DNA of 64,000 nt. Source: Monosporascus cannonballus. Its lineage: Eukaryota > Ascomycota > Sordariomycetes > Xylariales. Below are positions 36,901 to 48,276 of this stretch, one piece after another. A program made the position numbers and the translations under genes. Below the pieces are notes generated by a model. The model made no database searches, had not been told where the DNA came from, and saw only the letters and a list, made by a program, of their open reading frames with translations. The first letter of the stretch is position 1, and every line of letters begins with the position of its first letter. Location of the stretch: positions 369,084 to 433,083 of the forward strand of contig QJNS01000029.1 in NCBI GenBank assembly GCA_004154925.1, in the 5' to 3' direction.

Positions 36901-39470
36901 ATAAAATAATTTATTATATTTAACCTTCAAAACGGTTATTACCGTATCAAAATAATTAAAGGAAAAAAATAAAAAACAGCATTTAGAATAATATATGGAT
37001 TTTACGAATACAAAATAATACCTATAGGATTTACTAATGTTCCCGCCAGTTTTTAACGCTTAATTATAATTACGTTCAGAAAATTTTTGGACAAATTTGT
37101 ATTCGTTTATCTCGACGATATCCTTATTTATTCCGAAACTCTGGAGGAGCACAGGAAGCAAATTACCTAGGTATTCCAAACGTTAAACAAAATAAATATC
37201 CAAATTAACCTAGCCAAAAACGTATAATACATATAGAAACTAGATTTTCTGGGATATATTCTTACTTCCGGCCAAATTCAGATTTAACGCTTTAAAATGG
37301 AAACAATTAAAGACTGGCCTATTTCCAACAAGGCGATTATTATAAATATCCGGCAGATCTTAGGATTTACGGGTTACGTACGTAATTTAATTAAGGGATA
37401 TAAAGATATAATCAAACCATTAACGAAACTTATTATCAAAAAATATATAAAAAAAGAATTTAAATTTTTAAAAAAGGCAAAAAAAGCGTTCCAGATTTTA
37501 AAAAATACGATTACTAACGGACCCATAATAAGATTACTTAACGCAAATAAAAAGAAATATTTGAAAATAAATATTTTAAATTATGTATTAAATACCGTCT
37601 TAAAATAACTGGAAAATAACGGCAAATAATACCTAATAACATATTATTTAAAAATATTCCGAAATACAAAATTCAAATACCTAATTTATAATAAGGAATT
37701 ATTAATAATTATTAACGTTTTTAAGGAATAAAAGCTTTTTTTTAGCGGAATACGGAAACCCTTTAATATTTATTTTAATTATAAAAATTTTATTCGATTT
37801 ATGAAAGTATAAAAACTAAATAAATAATATAAGATTTGGATAATTTTTTTATTAAGATTTAACTTTAAAATACATTATATCAAAAAAAAAAAAAATATCC
37901 AGGCGGATATTTTTAATTATAAAGGCGATTATAATTCCAAAGTTCCCAAAAAAAACATATAAATATTATAATACAACCAAAATAATACGGTATAATTATG
38001 CGAAATTTTAAAAAAATTATTTTACGAACTTTTAATATAATTCCGGAATTTTTACGATAAAGAAAAACAAAAAAAAGTTTAATAATTAAAAAAATAATTA
38101 AAAAATTAGCTGTTATATTATGGCAAAATTTATGTTTTTAAAAATTAACAGGAATAATTCGTAAGGGAATTTTACGAAAACCTATTATATAAATATTAAG
38201 GAATTTTCAAAATTACCCGACGGCTATAAGAGAAATACGACTTTCCGGAATTATGCCGTATAATCAAAAAAATAATTAAGAATTGTAATATTTATAATAA
38301 GATTAAGGCAGTACGCCATAAATCTTACGGGCTATTATAACTTATTAAAATTCCAGATAAGGCATAGAATGCCATAACTTAAAACTTTATTATTAATTTT
38401 TTTTTATCCAAAAACCCAGTTATTAAAATCAAATATAACGGAATATAAATAATTATTAACAGATTTATTAAATATAAGTATTTTTTACTTTTTAAAGGAA
38501 ACATAATAATAAAATAATTAACTTACGCCTTTATTAGATATTACCTTAATAAATATAAAATACCCAAAAAGATTATTTCCGATAAAAATACGTTATTTAT
38601 TTCAAAATTTAACACCAGTTTTTTTAAATAAATTAATACTAAACTTAAATTTTTTACAGCTTATTACTTTTAAACGGACGGTTAAACCGAAAAATTAAAT
38701 TAAATTTTAGAATAATATTTCCGAAATTATGTTAATTATTAGCAAAACAATTAGGTAAAGCTTTTACTATTAACGCAAATCGCTTATAATATATTTATTA
38801 ACGAAAATATAAACGTATTTTTTTATATAGCTATATACGAATACGATACAAAAATAAAATAACTTAAATAACTATTTAATAAGGTATTAAAAATTATTAT
38901 AATTACCTTAAAAACAAAAACGTTAATAATAAAAATTAAAATAATCTAAGCCCGTTTTTAAAACGAATTACGATTTTTTTAATAACGGATAACTTAATAT
39001 TATAATAAAAAAAAATTAAGGGACCAATTTTAATAAAAGGAAACAAAATTTATTTATTACGCCAGAAACAAAACGTAACCTTAAATATCTTATAAATTAA
39101 AACGAAAAAACTTAACGATAAATTTAATTTTAAGAAATTTGGCCCGTTTAAGGTTAAAAAAGTTATTTTTAAAATTAATTACCGACTGTCGTTACCCAAA
39201 AACATAAAGATATACCCTGTTTTCCACATTTTTCTACTTAAACCAGCACTTAAAAACGCCCCGTTAAAAATAAACCTGGAAATTGAAAAAGACTTTAATA
39301 AATACGAAATTAAATAAATATTAGATTTTAAAATAATTAAAAACAAAATTTAGTACCTAATTAAATAAAAAAAATATTTATATAAAAAAAATATTTGGGA
39401 ACTATTTAATCATTTAACGAATACGATAAACCTAATTAAGACGTTTTACCACCAAAATTTTAATTAACCA
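33950..39470 (+). pseudogene. Gag-pol of Gyp-E, RIP-inactivated
   Basis: Gag includes a 64-codon open piece at 34207-34401 and a zinc knuckle at 34953-34995 (YFNYGKKGYFK, Cys to Tyr). The protease site reads IIDLKAES near 36130 (family DSGA). Reverse transcriptase is 36700-37250, and here the catalytic box [11 protein letters not shown] is intact (about 37103-37135). The open piece 37297-37608 carries the connection and RNase H start (ILGFTGYVRNLIKGY). Integrase lies at 38280-38900. A chromodomain is at about 39300-39450, with YLIK and a WELFNHL-like end. Many stops, nearly all TAA or TAG explainable by C-to-T. Function is lost. Confidence 0.85.
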
Positions 39471-39559
39471 TTTTTAATATAACCAAAATTACAGGCGATA
39501 ACGGTCCCCCGCTTAAATCTAACCTTGCGGCACTTTAATTAAAAAAAACTAATACTTCT

Positions 39560-40040
39560 ATAATAATATTTATCTCGAAAGCAAATTGCGCTTATTTTGC
39601 TTCTGTGCGCCGCTGCTTTTCCTCCAATTTTTCTTATTTTTTTAATTAATTTATTTCATAACTTTTTTTCAAAATTGCAAAAACTTTCTTTTCCAGAACG
39701 CCTTATTACAGGCGGATACGTTTCAGCCGATTAACGAATTCTTTTGTTCTTTTTTCGGCGGCCTCCTGGTGCGCCGCCAGCGCTTCTTAATACGCAACCA
39801 AGGTATCCTTTATTTCGCGCTGCTCCTTTTATAAACATTCGCGTTTTTTTTTAATTTTTATTAAGAAATTTATATTTAGTACGTCGCAAGTAAAACGTTA
39901 ACGACGGATATAATACTTATAACTAGGGATATTTAACACAAAATAACAATTAAGTTCCCCCAGGCGAATACAATTTAAGCAAACGATAACTTTAGAACCA
40001 AATTTCTCGATAAAATTTGCACAATTATTACGCGTTTCGC
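39560..40040 (-). pseudogene. Antisense Cys-cluster plus coiled-coil ORF in Gyp-E
   Basis: On the strand opposite to gag-pol, between the chromodomain and the 3' LTR, one frame runs about 160 codons with few stops. It starts with a cysteine cluster (VCLNCIRLGELNC at about 39942-39984, C-x2-C-x7-C, with further Cys on both sides). It continues into a charged helix-like stretch (KEQREIKDTLVAY, then EALAAHQEAAEKRTKE) over 39710-39830. The stops are TAA where CAA would fit. It is GC-richer than its surroundings. Inference: a second, antisense gene of the retrotransposon with a zinc-binding head and coiled-coil tail. Alternatively a captured host fragment. Confidence 0.55.
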
Positions 40041-40190
40041 GTTAATTTAAGCGAAATTCTTTTTTTTTTAAATTCGGCCTGTTATAATAAAAGTTAATTA
40101 AGACGTCTTTAAGAATTTTCTTTAATAAAATAAAATAACTTACTTATAATTTTTATTTTTGGGATAAAAATCCTTGGAAAAGGGGAATAA

Positions 40191-40625
40191 TATTATAAGA
40201 ATAAAGGTTTTTATTTCGAGGAAATTAACTTTTAAGGCTTAACGCAAATTTATTACGGTTAAACTCCGGACAAAAAACTTGGCTCTTAAGGTGATCTAAT
40301 TAATCTAAGTAATTTAAATAATTTGGACCAGATTACATAAATTATATAGATCATATAGATCCACGATATACTCACTTTAGGAATTAGGATATATAATAAA
40401 TCGATTTTTTATATAAATAGCACCTATTTAGTTTTGCTCCTTAGTTATTAATTTAAGCCCTTAGTCAGAGGCAACTGCACCGTTCTCTAATTGAGGGAAA
40501 AATACTTAAATCTCTTTAACGAATAAATTACTAAATTATTCCTCGCCTTATTATTACCTGCAAATCAAGACCCCATTTCGGATACTGCTTATACTTCCAG
40601 GTGGATATGTGACAGGTTCGTTACA
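40191..40625 (+). repeat. 3' LTR of Gyp-E
   Basis: Starts TATTATAAGAATAAAGG (RIP form of TGTTACAGG) and ends TTCGTTACA, followed by TAACA. Confidence 0.95.
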
Positions 40626-41658
40626 TAACATCTGATCTGGCTTTAATTCTTTTTATAAATGGCTTTTAGTTCTATGAGTCCTGGTTCTATGCCGTAAGAA
40701 GTGTTATTGTGTTAAAAAACGTTAATGCTAGCCATATGTCGGGGTTTATTATTTTTTGAGTATTTTTAATATATTATACGTATTGTCGATCGTTAATCTT
40801 AATTATTATAACGATATAATCCGATAAATAATTAGGCCGGTTAAGTTTAAAAAAATTTTCTGTATCTTTTTTTTCAGGCCGTCGAAAAATTTAATTATTA
40901 ATACTTTTTATCCTTAGTTTAGCTTAGTTGCTAATTAAACCAGCGTATTATCGTAACTGGATATTAATTTTTTTATCGTAACTATTAGATCTGTATTTTA
41001 GTTTTTGTTTTTTTGTTTATTATTTAGAAAACTTTCGTTAATATTTGTTCGAATTATTCGTAATTATTATAAATTTGTATTATTTTTGGGTTTCGTTTTT
41101 CGACTGATAAAATAATATGTTTTTTTTATAATGCGTTCGAATTAAATAACCGAATTTCTGATAAGCCGTCCGATTATGAATTTAATTCGTATAATAGGCG
41201 TAACGAATTAAATAAGAAAATACCCGAAATATATTCGGTCTTAAGTTAAAAATAGTTGTAATTTGGTTAAGGTTCCGTCAAAAAGTTCTGGTTTAGGAAA
41301 TTTAAAAACTTTTTCTAGTTTTTTGGTGGAATTTAGCTGTATAACTTGGGTTGTTCGAAGGGGTTTCCCGGTATTAGGAACTTTTTTTTTTAAGTTTTTT
41401 ATAGGCGGTTTAAAAAGACGTCGTAAGATTATTATTATCTTTTTTAAGCTGAAAGATGCGTTTGTTTATGGCATCCAGTCGTCGAAGAACGTTTTTACGA
41501 GAAAAGTAAGGTTTTTCTTTTTCTTTTTTAGATTCCATTCCAGTATCTGGGTAATCAGAGATTTGGTAAATGGACTGTTCGAGTTACTTGTTGGTAGACA
41601 TAACCTTAATCGATATTATTCAAAGTTTGCCGGTATTATTAAATAAGAATTTGTAACG
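40626..41658 (-). pseudogene. Gyp-D gag, 5' part, RIP-inactivated
   Basis: Continues Gyp-D across Gyp-E: TCTGATCTGGCTTTAATTC at 40631 corresponds to 46850 onward in Gyp-C. The long plus-strand frame at 41263-41646 is the antisense shadow of gag. The leader next to the LTR reads CGTTACAAATTC on the minus strand; no tRNA-complementary primer site was recognised. Confidence 0.7.
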
Positions 41659-42031
41659 TATAATAGCTAAGGAGTTTAATTAATTATTAAACCTTAGTTG
41701 TACGGGTTTATATTAACAAAAGTATTATGAAAATCTAAATAATCAATATAAAAATATATTACGTCTCGTAATTCAAAGTGTACTTTAGGTAACGAATTGT
41801 TATTTTAAGCTAAAATTATTTAAATTATGGAAATGATAAATATATATATTTTCTTTTTTCTTGGCTTAATTATTTTTGATTATACAGCTGGTGGTAATCA
41901 TAATCGCTTGGGATCACCTTTAATTATTGGTGATCACTGGCTTGGCAGTGATTACCGTCACGTGACCCGGGGTGGTTCGTGTGATCCTGGTCTGACCGTT
42001 TCTTGCGGCCGAAGCGTGTTGGGCTGTAACA
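41659..42031 (-). repeat. 5' LTR of Gyp-D, GGATCACC-type U3
   Basis: On the plus strand it starts TATAATAGCTAAGGAG and ends GGGCTGTAACA. The U3 part (about 41880-42020) is hardly mutated, with GGTGATCACTGGC and CACGTGACC. The rest is RIP-mutated. It has the same U3 type as Gyp-F. Confidence 0.85.
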
Positions 42032-42512
42032 CTTATATATTATTATTTTGGCTTATAAAATCATATCATTATTATATTGGCCTAAAGGGAGTAAAAAGGT
42101 ATAATAAATATTAATCGGGATTTCGGGTTATTTTTTTATTATAATAATTTTTATTTCGTATTAATTAAAATAATTATTATATTAAGAAATAAAAATTTTA
42201 ATTTTACGTTAAATTATAAAAGTAAAAATATTAAAAGTTTGTTAATTAATATATATTATTAAAGGTAATAATAATAATTTCTGCAAATTTATATAAAAAT
42301 ATATTAAACGGAACAAAAAAATTATAATTTATTATTAAGCCTTATTTTGGAGGTTTTGTTATTTTTGTGTGTATTATTTTTAAAGGAATTTAGCTAATAT
42401 ATTGGACCCCTGACAAATACTTTTTGATCAAAAGCTATAGCTATGGCTACGACTGCTGCGTCGCAGGCGCAGCTACAACCTCCAAAATGGGGTCCTGATC
42501 ACGATGAGGCAA
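42032..42512 (-). repeat. Dispersed repeat ending CCTGATCACGATGAGGCAA, second copy
   Basis: Reverse complement of 8484-8955. Its outer end (42512) abuts Gyp-C interior and its inner end abuts the Gyp-D LTR. It is therefore the right half of an element that inserted in Gyp-C and itself received Gyp-D. A hairpin module lies at 42337-42495. The outer 100 bp are nearly unmutated. Confidence 0.7.
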
Positions 42513-45500
42513 TGTATATAGAACATTTCTTTTCTGTTTTGTATACTATATTATTTTTTCCCTTTGCGTCGTTTTATACTGTTTATATCTTAATTGTATC
42601 TGCCGGTAATTCGAATAAAAAAGTATAAGAAATTAGATAAAATTTAATTTTTAGTAAAAAGTCTAATTAATCATTATTTTCCGAAATTTTCTTAACGATT
42701 TTGCATGGACCGATATATTTGAAATCAAGTTTTTTATTAAGTCATTTTATTCGAATGTTTTTTGTAACAAATAACATTATTTCTTTTTTTTTCGAAAATT
42801 AATCTTTTTAATTCTTTTGGATTATAATATTTGTTTATGTAATTACGTACGAATTCAAATTCTATTTTTATTTTTTAATTTAATTATTTCAGTTATTTTA
42901 CTATAACAATAGTTTTAACGTTATTTAAACCGTTTTTGCGTATTTCTTTACAAACTTTTAAAATCAAATTAAAATTTACGTATAGTGGAATTATTTTAAT
43001 ATTTTCGTAATAACTGATATTATAAGTTAATTACGTAATTGGTAAATGTTTAACCTAGTTATTTTATTTACAATTAATATAATATCGAAAATAGAGTTTT
43101 AAAGTTTAATTTATTCGCTTTGTTTGTCCGTCCGTTTATGATTTAAAAACGTTAGATAATTTGTAATTGAAGCCGATTTATATTATAAGGCCTTCGTAAA
43201 ATTTAAATGCAAATCTTAATCCTTCATCTAAGATAATTACTGTTAGTAATCCATATATATTAAATATATATTTAAAGAAAATATATGTCATTTGTTCGGC
43301 GTCCGTATTTTTATAGTATGGTAAAAAATAAGAAAACTTCGTAAATCGGTCGATAATTACGAAAATGCTATTATGATATATTTCCGTTATTAAATATTTT
43401 AATATAAGAAATTTAATAATAAAATCGAATATACTTAAACACTATGATCGCTCTATAACTAATAATAGCTGTAGTTTTCTATATAGCGTATATCGTTATA
43501 TTTTCGCTTCAGCGTAAATATGATATTATTATATAATTTTCTGTATTATCAAATTTACTTTTAGAAAAGACTATGTACATTAAAGTCGTTCTAAAACTTT
43601 GTAAATTTTTAGATATTTATGTAACTAATATTTATGTATTTCTCGTACTATATTTTTCTAATATTTCTTTAGAACTGATATTTTGTTTGTTCTCTGGTTT
43701 TCTAAAAGACTGTCGTTATAGTGCTGGATTTTCTAATGCATATTAAAAATTATTACCCGAATTATCGTAATTTATCGCAAGCGTAAATCTCTTTTTATAT
43801 TGGTATTAAAAACTATATAGCTAATTTTGATCAATCCTTTTCGAAATCTGGTTGCTCGTTTAAGGCGTTAGCTTTACCGTTTTCTGAACCCTTTCTATAG
43901 ATAATAACAAAGTCGAAGTTCGTCAATTTCTTTACGTATTTTAATTTTCGTTTTCTAAATTCTCTAGTCGTAGTAAAACGGGTAATATTTTAGTAATCCG
44001 TATAAACTTTGACCTAGTACAAGTTTCCTTTTAAAAAGTACCTAAACTTTCGAAATACTATAATAATAGCCATAAATTCCTTATTTGGAATGCCGTAATT
44101 AAGCTTGGTTCTTTTTAACTTATAAAAAAAATATAATAAGATATAATTTGCCTTAATTATTTCGTTGTTCGATTATTACGTTTAACGTATAATCTGAAGT
44201 ATTAATATTTAATTTAACGGGATAAGTAAAATCGTGTATAATTAATATTAATTAGTTAGTAATTATATTTTTAATTTTCTAAAAAGTCTTTTTTATTTTA
44301 AACGTTTATTTCAATTCTTTTTCCTTTTTCTTCAGGTTAATTAAGGGTATAATTATTTTGCTAAAATTTCGGAGAAATTTTTTAGAATAATTAACGAAAT
44401 TAAGAAATACCTATACTTTCTTAATTATCGTTAACATCTGCTATTTTATAACTGTAGCGATTTTCTTGGAGTTTATCTTAATATGTTCTAGGGTAATAAT
44501 TTGTCCTAGATATTTTACTTTTTATACGTAAAACTAACTTTTTTTGTATTAATAAACAGTCTTACATTCTGTAAAGCTTAAAAAACTTTATAAACGTATT
44601 TTACGTATGCTTTTTCTGTGTTTAAAAAGATAAGAATATCGTTGAAATAGCATACGACAAAAATATCTAGATATTTTCGTAATATATAGTTAATTATTTT
44701 TTAAAAGGTTACTGATAAGTTCGTAAGTCCTATAAGTATCACCAAGTACTTAAATAATCCGTATTTTATTTTAAAAGCTATTTTCTATTTATATTTTTCC
44801 TTAATTTTAATAAGGTTATATTTATTTCTAAGGTCGAACTTCGTAAACTATTTGGTTCCCTAAAGTCGATCTTTTATTTTTGTAACTAAGGGTAATAATG
44901 TTGCATTTTTAACAATGATGTTATTTAGTTATCGATAGTTAACGATAAATCGTAACATTTTATTCCTTTTAAATACGAAAAATATAAAACATTCTGTTAG
45001 TAATTTCGAAGGTTAAATCGATTCTTTTTATAATCGATTTTCTAGGTATTTTTTAAAAGTACGTAATTTATCTCCGTTAAAGTTGTATATAAGGTAAAGC
45101 TTTGTCGAAAATCTTTTTTAAAGGATTATTTTATAATTTTATTCGTTATATTTTAATAATTTCGTATTAGGCTCCTTTTTGAAAAACTATTTATATCGGT
45201 GATATTATAGTAGTAAATTAATTTAACTTTCTAACATTTCGGATTATTATTTTAGATCGTCATTTATTTACAATAGTTTTGCTTTAATAATAATAATAAT
45301 ATATCGTATTTTTCTTCAATATTTATTCTTTTTTTATATTTTGTTTTTTTAGATAATAAGATATTTGTTATATTCTTATACCTGCATTGGTCGTTATTTT
45401 CAACCGAGTATTAAAATTTTATATCTTTTTTTTACTTATTAACAAAAAGTAAAACGAATTTTACCTAGCTAGGTTTTTCCGTTAATTAAAACTTTTTCTT

Positions 45501-47876
45501 AGCATATCTATAATAATCCTAAGATTATATCGGAATTTTCTAATAAACCGATATCGAAATTAATTATTTAGTATTGTTCTTAAATAAAAATCTCAAAGTA
45601 ATTAATTTTGCATACAATTTTCCCGTTACCGTAGGCGAATTCCTAAATTTTGGAATTTATTGCTATATAGAGTTTTAACTTATATCTTTATAACAGTTTA
45701 AACCTTTTAATTATATCCGGCACAATATAATTTCCGCCTAGAACTCCGCAATTTACTATTACGGTATATTAGTACGTTCTAATTTGTATATCTAAGATAA
45801 TAAGATTATTAACGGTTCGTATTGTCGCGTTTAAAGTCTTTTTTAAGAATTTTTTCTAATTTCTTTAGGTTTCGTTATTCTGCAGCTTTTTTACAGATAA
45901 TTTTTTTTTCTTTTTGAATTTGGCGAACCTTATCTATATTTCTGTATATAACGCGTTAAGCTGTTATATTTGTCGTTATTAGCGGCGTATTATTTGTTTA
46001 AAGTATATTAATTATTTTTTAATTATGCTATAGTTGTTTTTCTTTATTAGATAAATTATTTTTCTATAATCTTAACAACATTTTGCTGTACGTTACGTTT
46101 ATTATCGTTTTAGAGTTCTTTTACAAACTGATCTGTTTTTTCTTCAATAGCTTTTTTTTATTTAAATTTATAATAAATGCTAACTAAAAATGAAAATCTG
46201 TAATAATATTCTAGCAATACCTTTTTACCGTACGTTAAATTAATTTTTCTTCCGTTTACTAATTATATTATTTATAATAACAAAAAAGGTTTTTCTAAGA
46301 GTACTGCTTTTTTTAGGCCAGCTTTCTGTCTCGGTTAACTAGTAAATATTATCTTCTAAAGCTAGAGATCGTAAATGCCGATATTATTACTTATCGTTTT
46401 TGTTGTTTCTTATTCGATTCGAAAAGTGGAATCTTCTATAATATATGCGGGTAATTTTTTTATAGATATACTATTTCAATTTCTTATAGTCAGGGCATTT
46501 CCTGTATCGGCAATATATGGCATGCTTTTTGCTATATCGATCAGAGGTTTCAAAACAGATCTTTTTTGTCCAATCCTGATATTTTCGTAATCATCTTTAT
46601 AGTTCTTGTTATAATCGCAATATCTGCTAAGCTAGCTTTTTAGTGTTTCGCATCCCTTATTAACCCTTTCGCTATAGTGGGCTTAGGGCGTATTTAGTCC
46701 GAATTATATTAATATATTTATTTTCGTTCTTTTAATTTTTTTAAGATTATCTTTCGGATACGGGTTTCTAGTTACCCTAACGGGGTTTTTTAGATGCCCT
46801 ATATTATGTTACTTTGTGCCTTGTCTTATTGTAATTAAAATATTTGATCTGGTTCTAGTTCTTTTTATAAGTGGTCTCTAATTTTATAAATCCCGGTTCT
46901 ATGCCATAAAAAATATTATTATGTCGAAAAGTACTAGTATTGGTCGTATTTCGCAGCTTATTGTCATTTTTTCTTTTATTACTTTTAATACGCCAGGTAT
47001 ATTGCCGGTTGTCGATTTTAACTGCTATAACGATATAATCTGAGATATAATTAGGTTGGTTAAATTTAAAAAGTCTTTTTTTATATTTTCTTTCAGGCTA
47101 TTAAAAAATTTAGCTATTAAAACTTTTTATTTTTAATTCAGCTTAAATACTAGCTAAATAAGCTTATTGCTGTAATTAGATATTAATCCTTTTTATCGTA
47201 ATTATTTAATCTGTATTTTGCCTTTTATTTTTTTCGTTTATTATTTCGAAAAATTTCGTTAATATTTATTCGAATTATTCGTAATTATTATAAATGCGTA
47301 TTATTTCCGAGTTTTGTTTTTTTTAATAATAAAATAACATATTTCCTTATAGTAGTATTAAACGAGATAGCCGTATTTCCGATAAGCCGTTTAACCGCAA
47401 ATTCGACTCGTATAGTAGGCGTAATAAGTCGAATAGGAAAATACCTAAAATACGCCCGGTATTAAGTTAAAAACAATTATAATTTAATTAAAATTTTGTT
47501 AAAAAGTTCTGGTTTAAGGGGTTTAAAAACTTTTCATAATTTCTTTATAGAATTTAACTAAATAACTTAATTCGCTTAAAAAACCTTTAATTTCGAGACC
47601 TTTTTTTCTTTAAGCTTTTTACAAACGGCTTAAAAGGACGTTATAAGGTTATTATTGTTTTTCTTAAGATGAAAAATACGTTCGTTTATAATATCTAGGC
47701 GTCGAAAAACTTTCTCGCGAAAAAAACGAAGTTATTCCTTTTTTTTTCGAATTTTATTCCAGTATCCGAGTTATTAAAGATCTAGTAAATAGGCTGTTCG
47801 GGTTGCTTGTTAGTAAACATAATATCGGCGATATTGTTCAAAGTTTAACGGTATTACTAAATAAAAATTTGCAACA
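42513..47876 (-). pseudogene. Gyp-C pol and gag, RIP-inactivated
   Basis: Aligns throughout with Gyp-D and, in reverse, with Gyp-F. The junction near 42513 matches 28850 in Gyp-D (GTAT..GA..TTTCTTTT). Order on the minus strand from right to left is leader, gag (about 46400-47800), protease (about 45500-45850), reverse transcriptase (about 44550-45100), RNase H and integrase (about 43150-43800). No frame longer than about 70 codons survives. Confidence 0.75.
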
Positions 47877-48276
47877 TATAACGGCTAAACGGTTTAACCA
47901 ATTATTAAACCTAAATTTTACGAGTTTATATTAATAGGAATATCGTAAGAATTTAAGTAATAAATATAATAATATATTATATTTCGTAATATTAAAAGCG
48001 CTTCAAATAACGACATATTATTATAAACTAGAATTATTTAAAAAAAATATGAGAATAATAAATGTATATATCTTCGTTTTAGCTTAAGATATTCAGGCGG
48101 CTCAAACCCTTAAGCCCTTTAAGCTCTCTAAGCCCTCCGGCTGGCTCAAGAGACTCAAGATGCTTGGCACCTTAAGACCTTTAAGCCAGTCACGTAATAT
48201 CTTGGCTTGGGTCGGATTTAGATTTTCTTGTGGCCCCGACCGTTTGTAATGAAGCCAAGACCGTTAGGTCATAACA
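47877..48276 (-). repeat. 5' LTR of Gyp-C
   Basis: On the plus strand it begins TATAACGGCTAAACGG and ends CCGTTAGGTCATAACA. The U3 (about 48085-48276) is well preserved, with AAGCCCTTTAAGCTC repeats and GGCCCCGACCG. Confidence 0.9.

Larger units (their letters stand above)
33179..40625 (+). mobile_element. Gyp-E: Ty3/gypsy chromovirus, innermost and complete in structure
   Basis: LTRs of 436 and 435 bp (33179-33614, 40191-40625) and a perfect duplication TAACA (33174-33178 and 40626-40630). The polypurine tract TTGGAAAAGGGGAATAA precedes the 3' LTR. It is a different family from Gyp-A to D and F. Although the last arrival in its branch, it is also heavily RIP-mutated, more in the 5' LTR than in the 3' LTR. 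Confidence 0.95.
28850..42031 (-). mobile_element. Gyp-D: Ty3/gypsy chromovirus, 3' end lost, split by Gyp-E
   Basis: The interior runs about 28850-33178 and resumes at 40626 after Gyp-E. A 5' LTR follows at 41659-42031, whose U3 is of the GGATCACC type and so unlike both LTRs of Gyp-C. No second LTR of that type exists. The sequence passes without a break into the 3' part of Gyp-C near 28850, as expected if Gyp-C and Gyp-D recombined in their shared interior. Confidence 0.75.
27703..48276 (-). mobile_element. Gyp-C: Ty3/gypsy chromovirus inserted in the Gyp-B leader
   Basis: Identical 5-bp duplication TTTTA at 27698-27702 and 48277-48281. Both LTRs (27703-28098 and 47877-48276) are of the TTTAAG-rich U3 type. 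The polypurine tract, read on the minus strand as AAAAGGGGAGATCG, adjoins the left LTR, giving minus orientation. Its own interior is 28099 to about 28850 plus 42513-47876, about 6.1 kb, the normal length. The 13.7 kb between is foreign. Confidence 0.9.

Noticed and set aside
41263..41646. 127-codon plus-strand ORF
   Set aside because: Antisense to Gyp-D gag, which runs on the minus strand here; no independent domain.
8484..42512. A single 34-kb transposon with ~470-bp inverted ends (8484-8955 and 42032-42512)
   Set aside because: The right copy is inserted inside Gyp-C, which lies inside Gyp-B, Gyp-A and E0, while the left copy is outside E0. They must be two separate insertions of one family.
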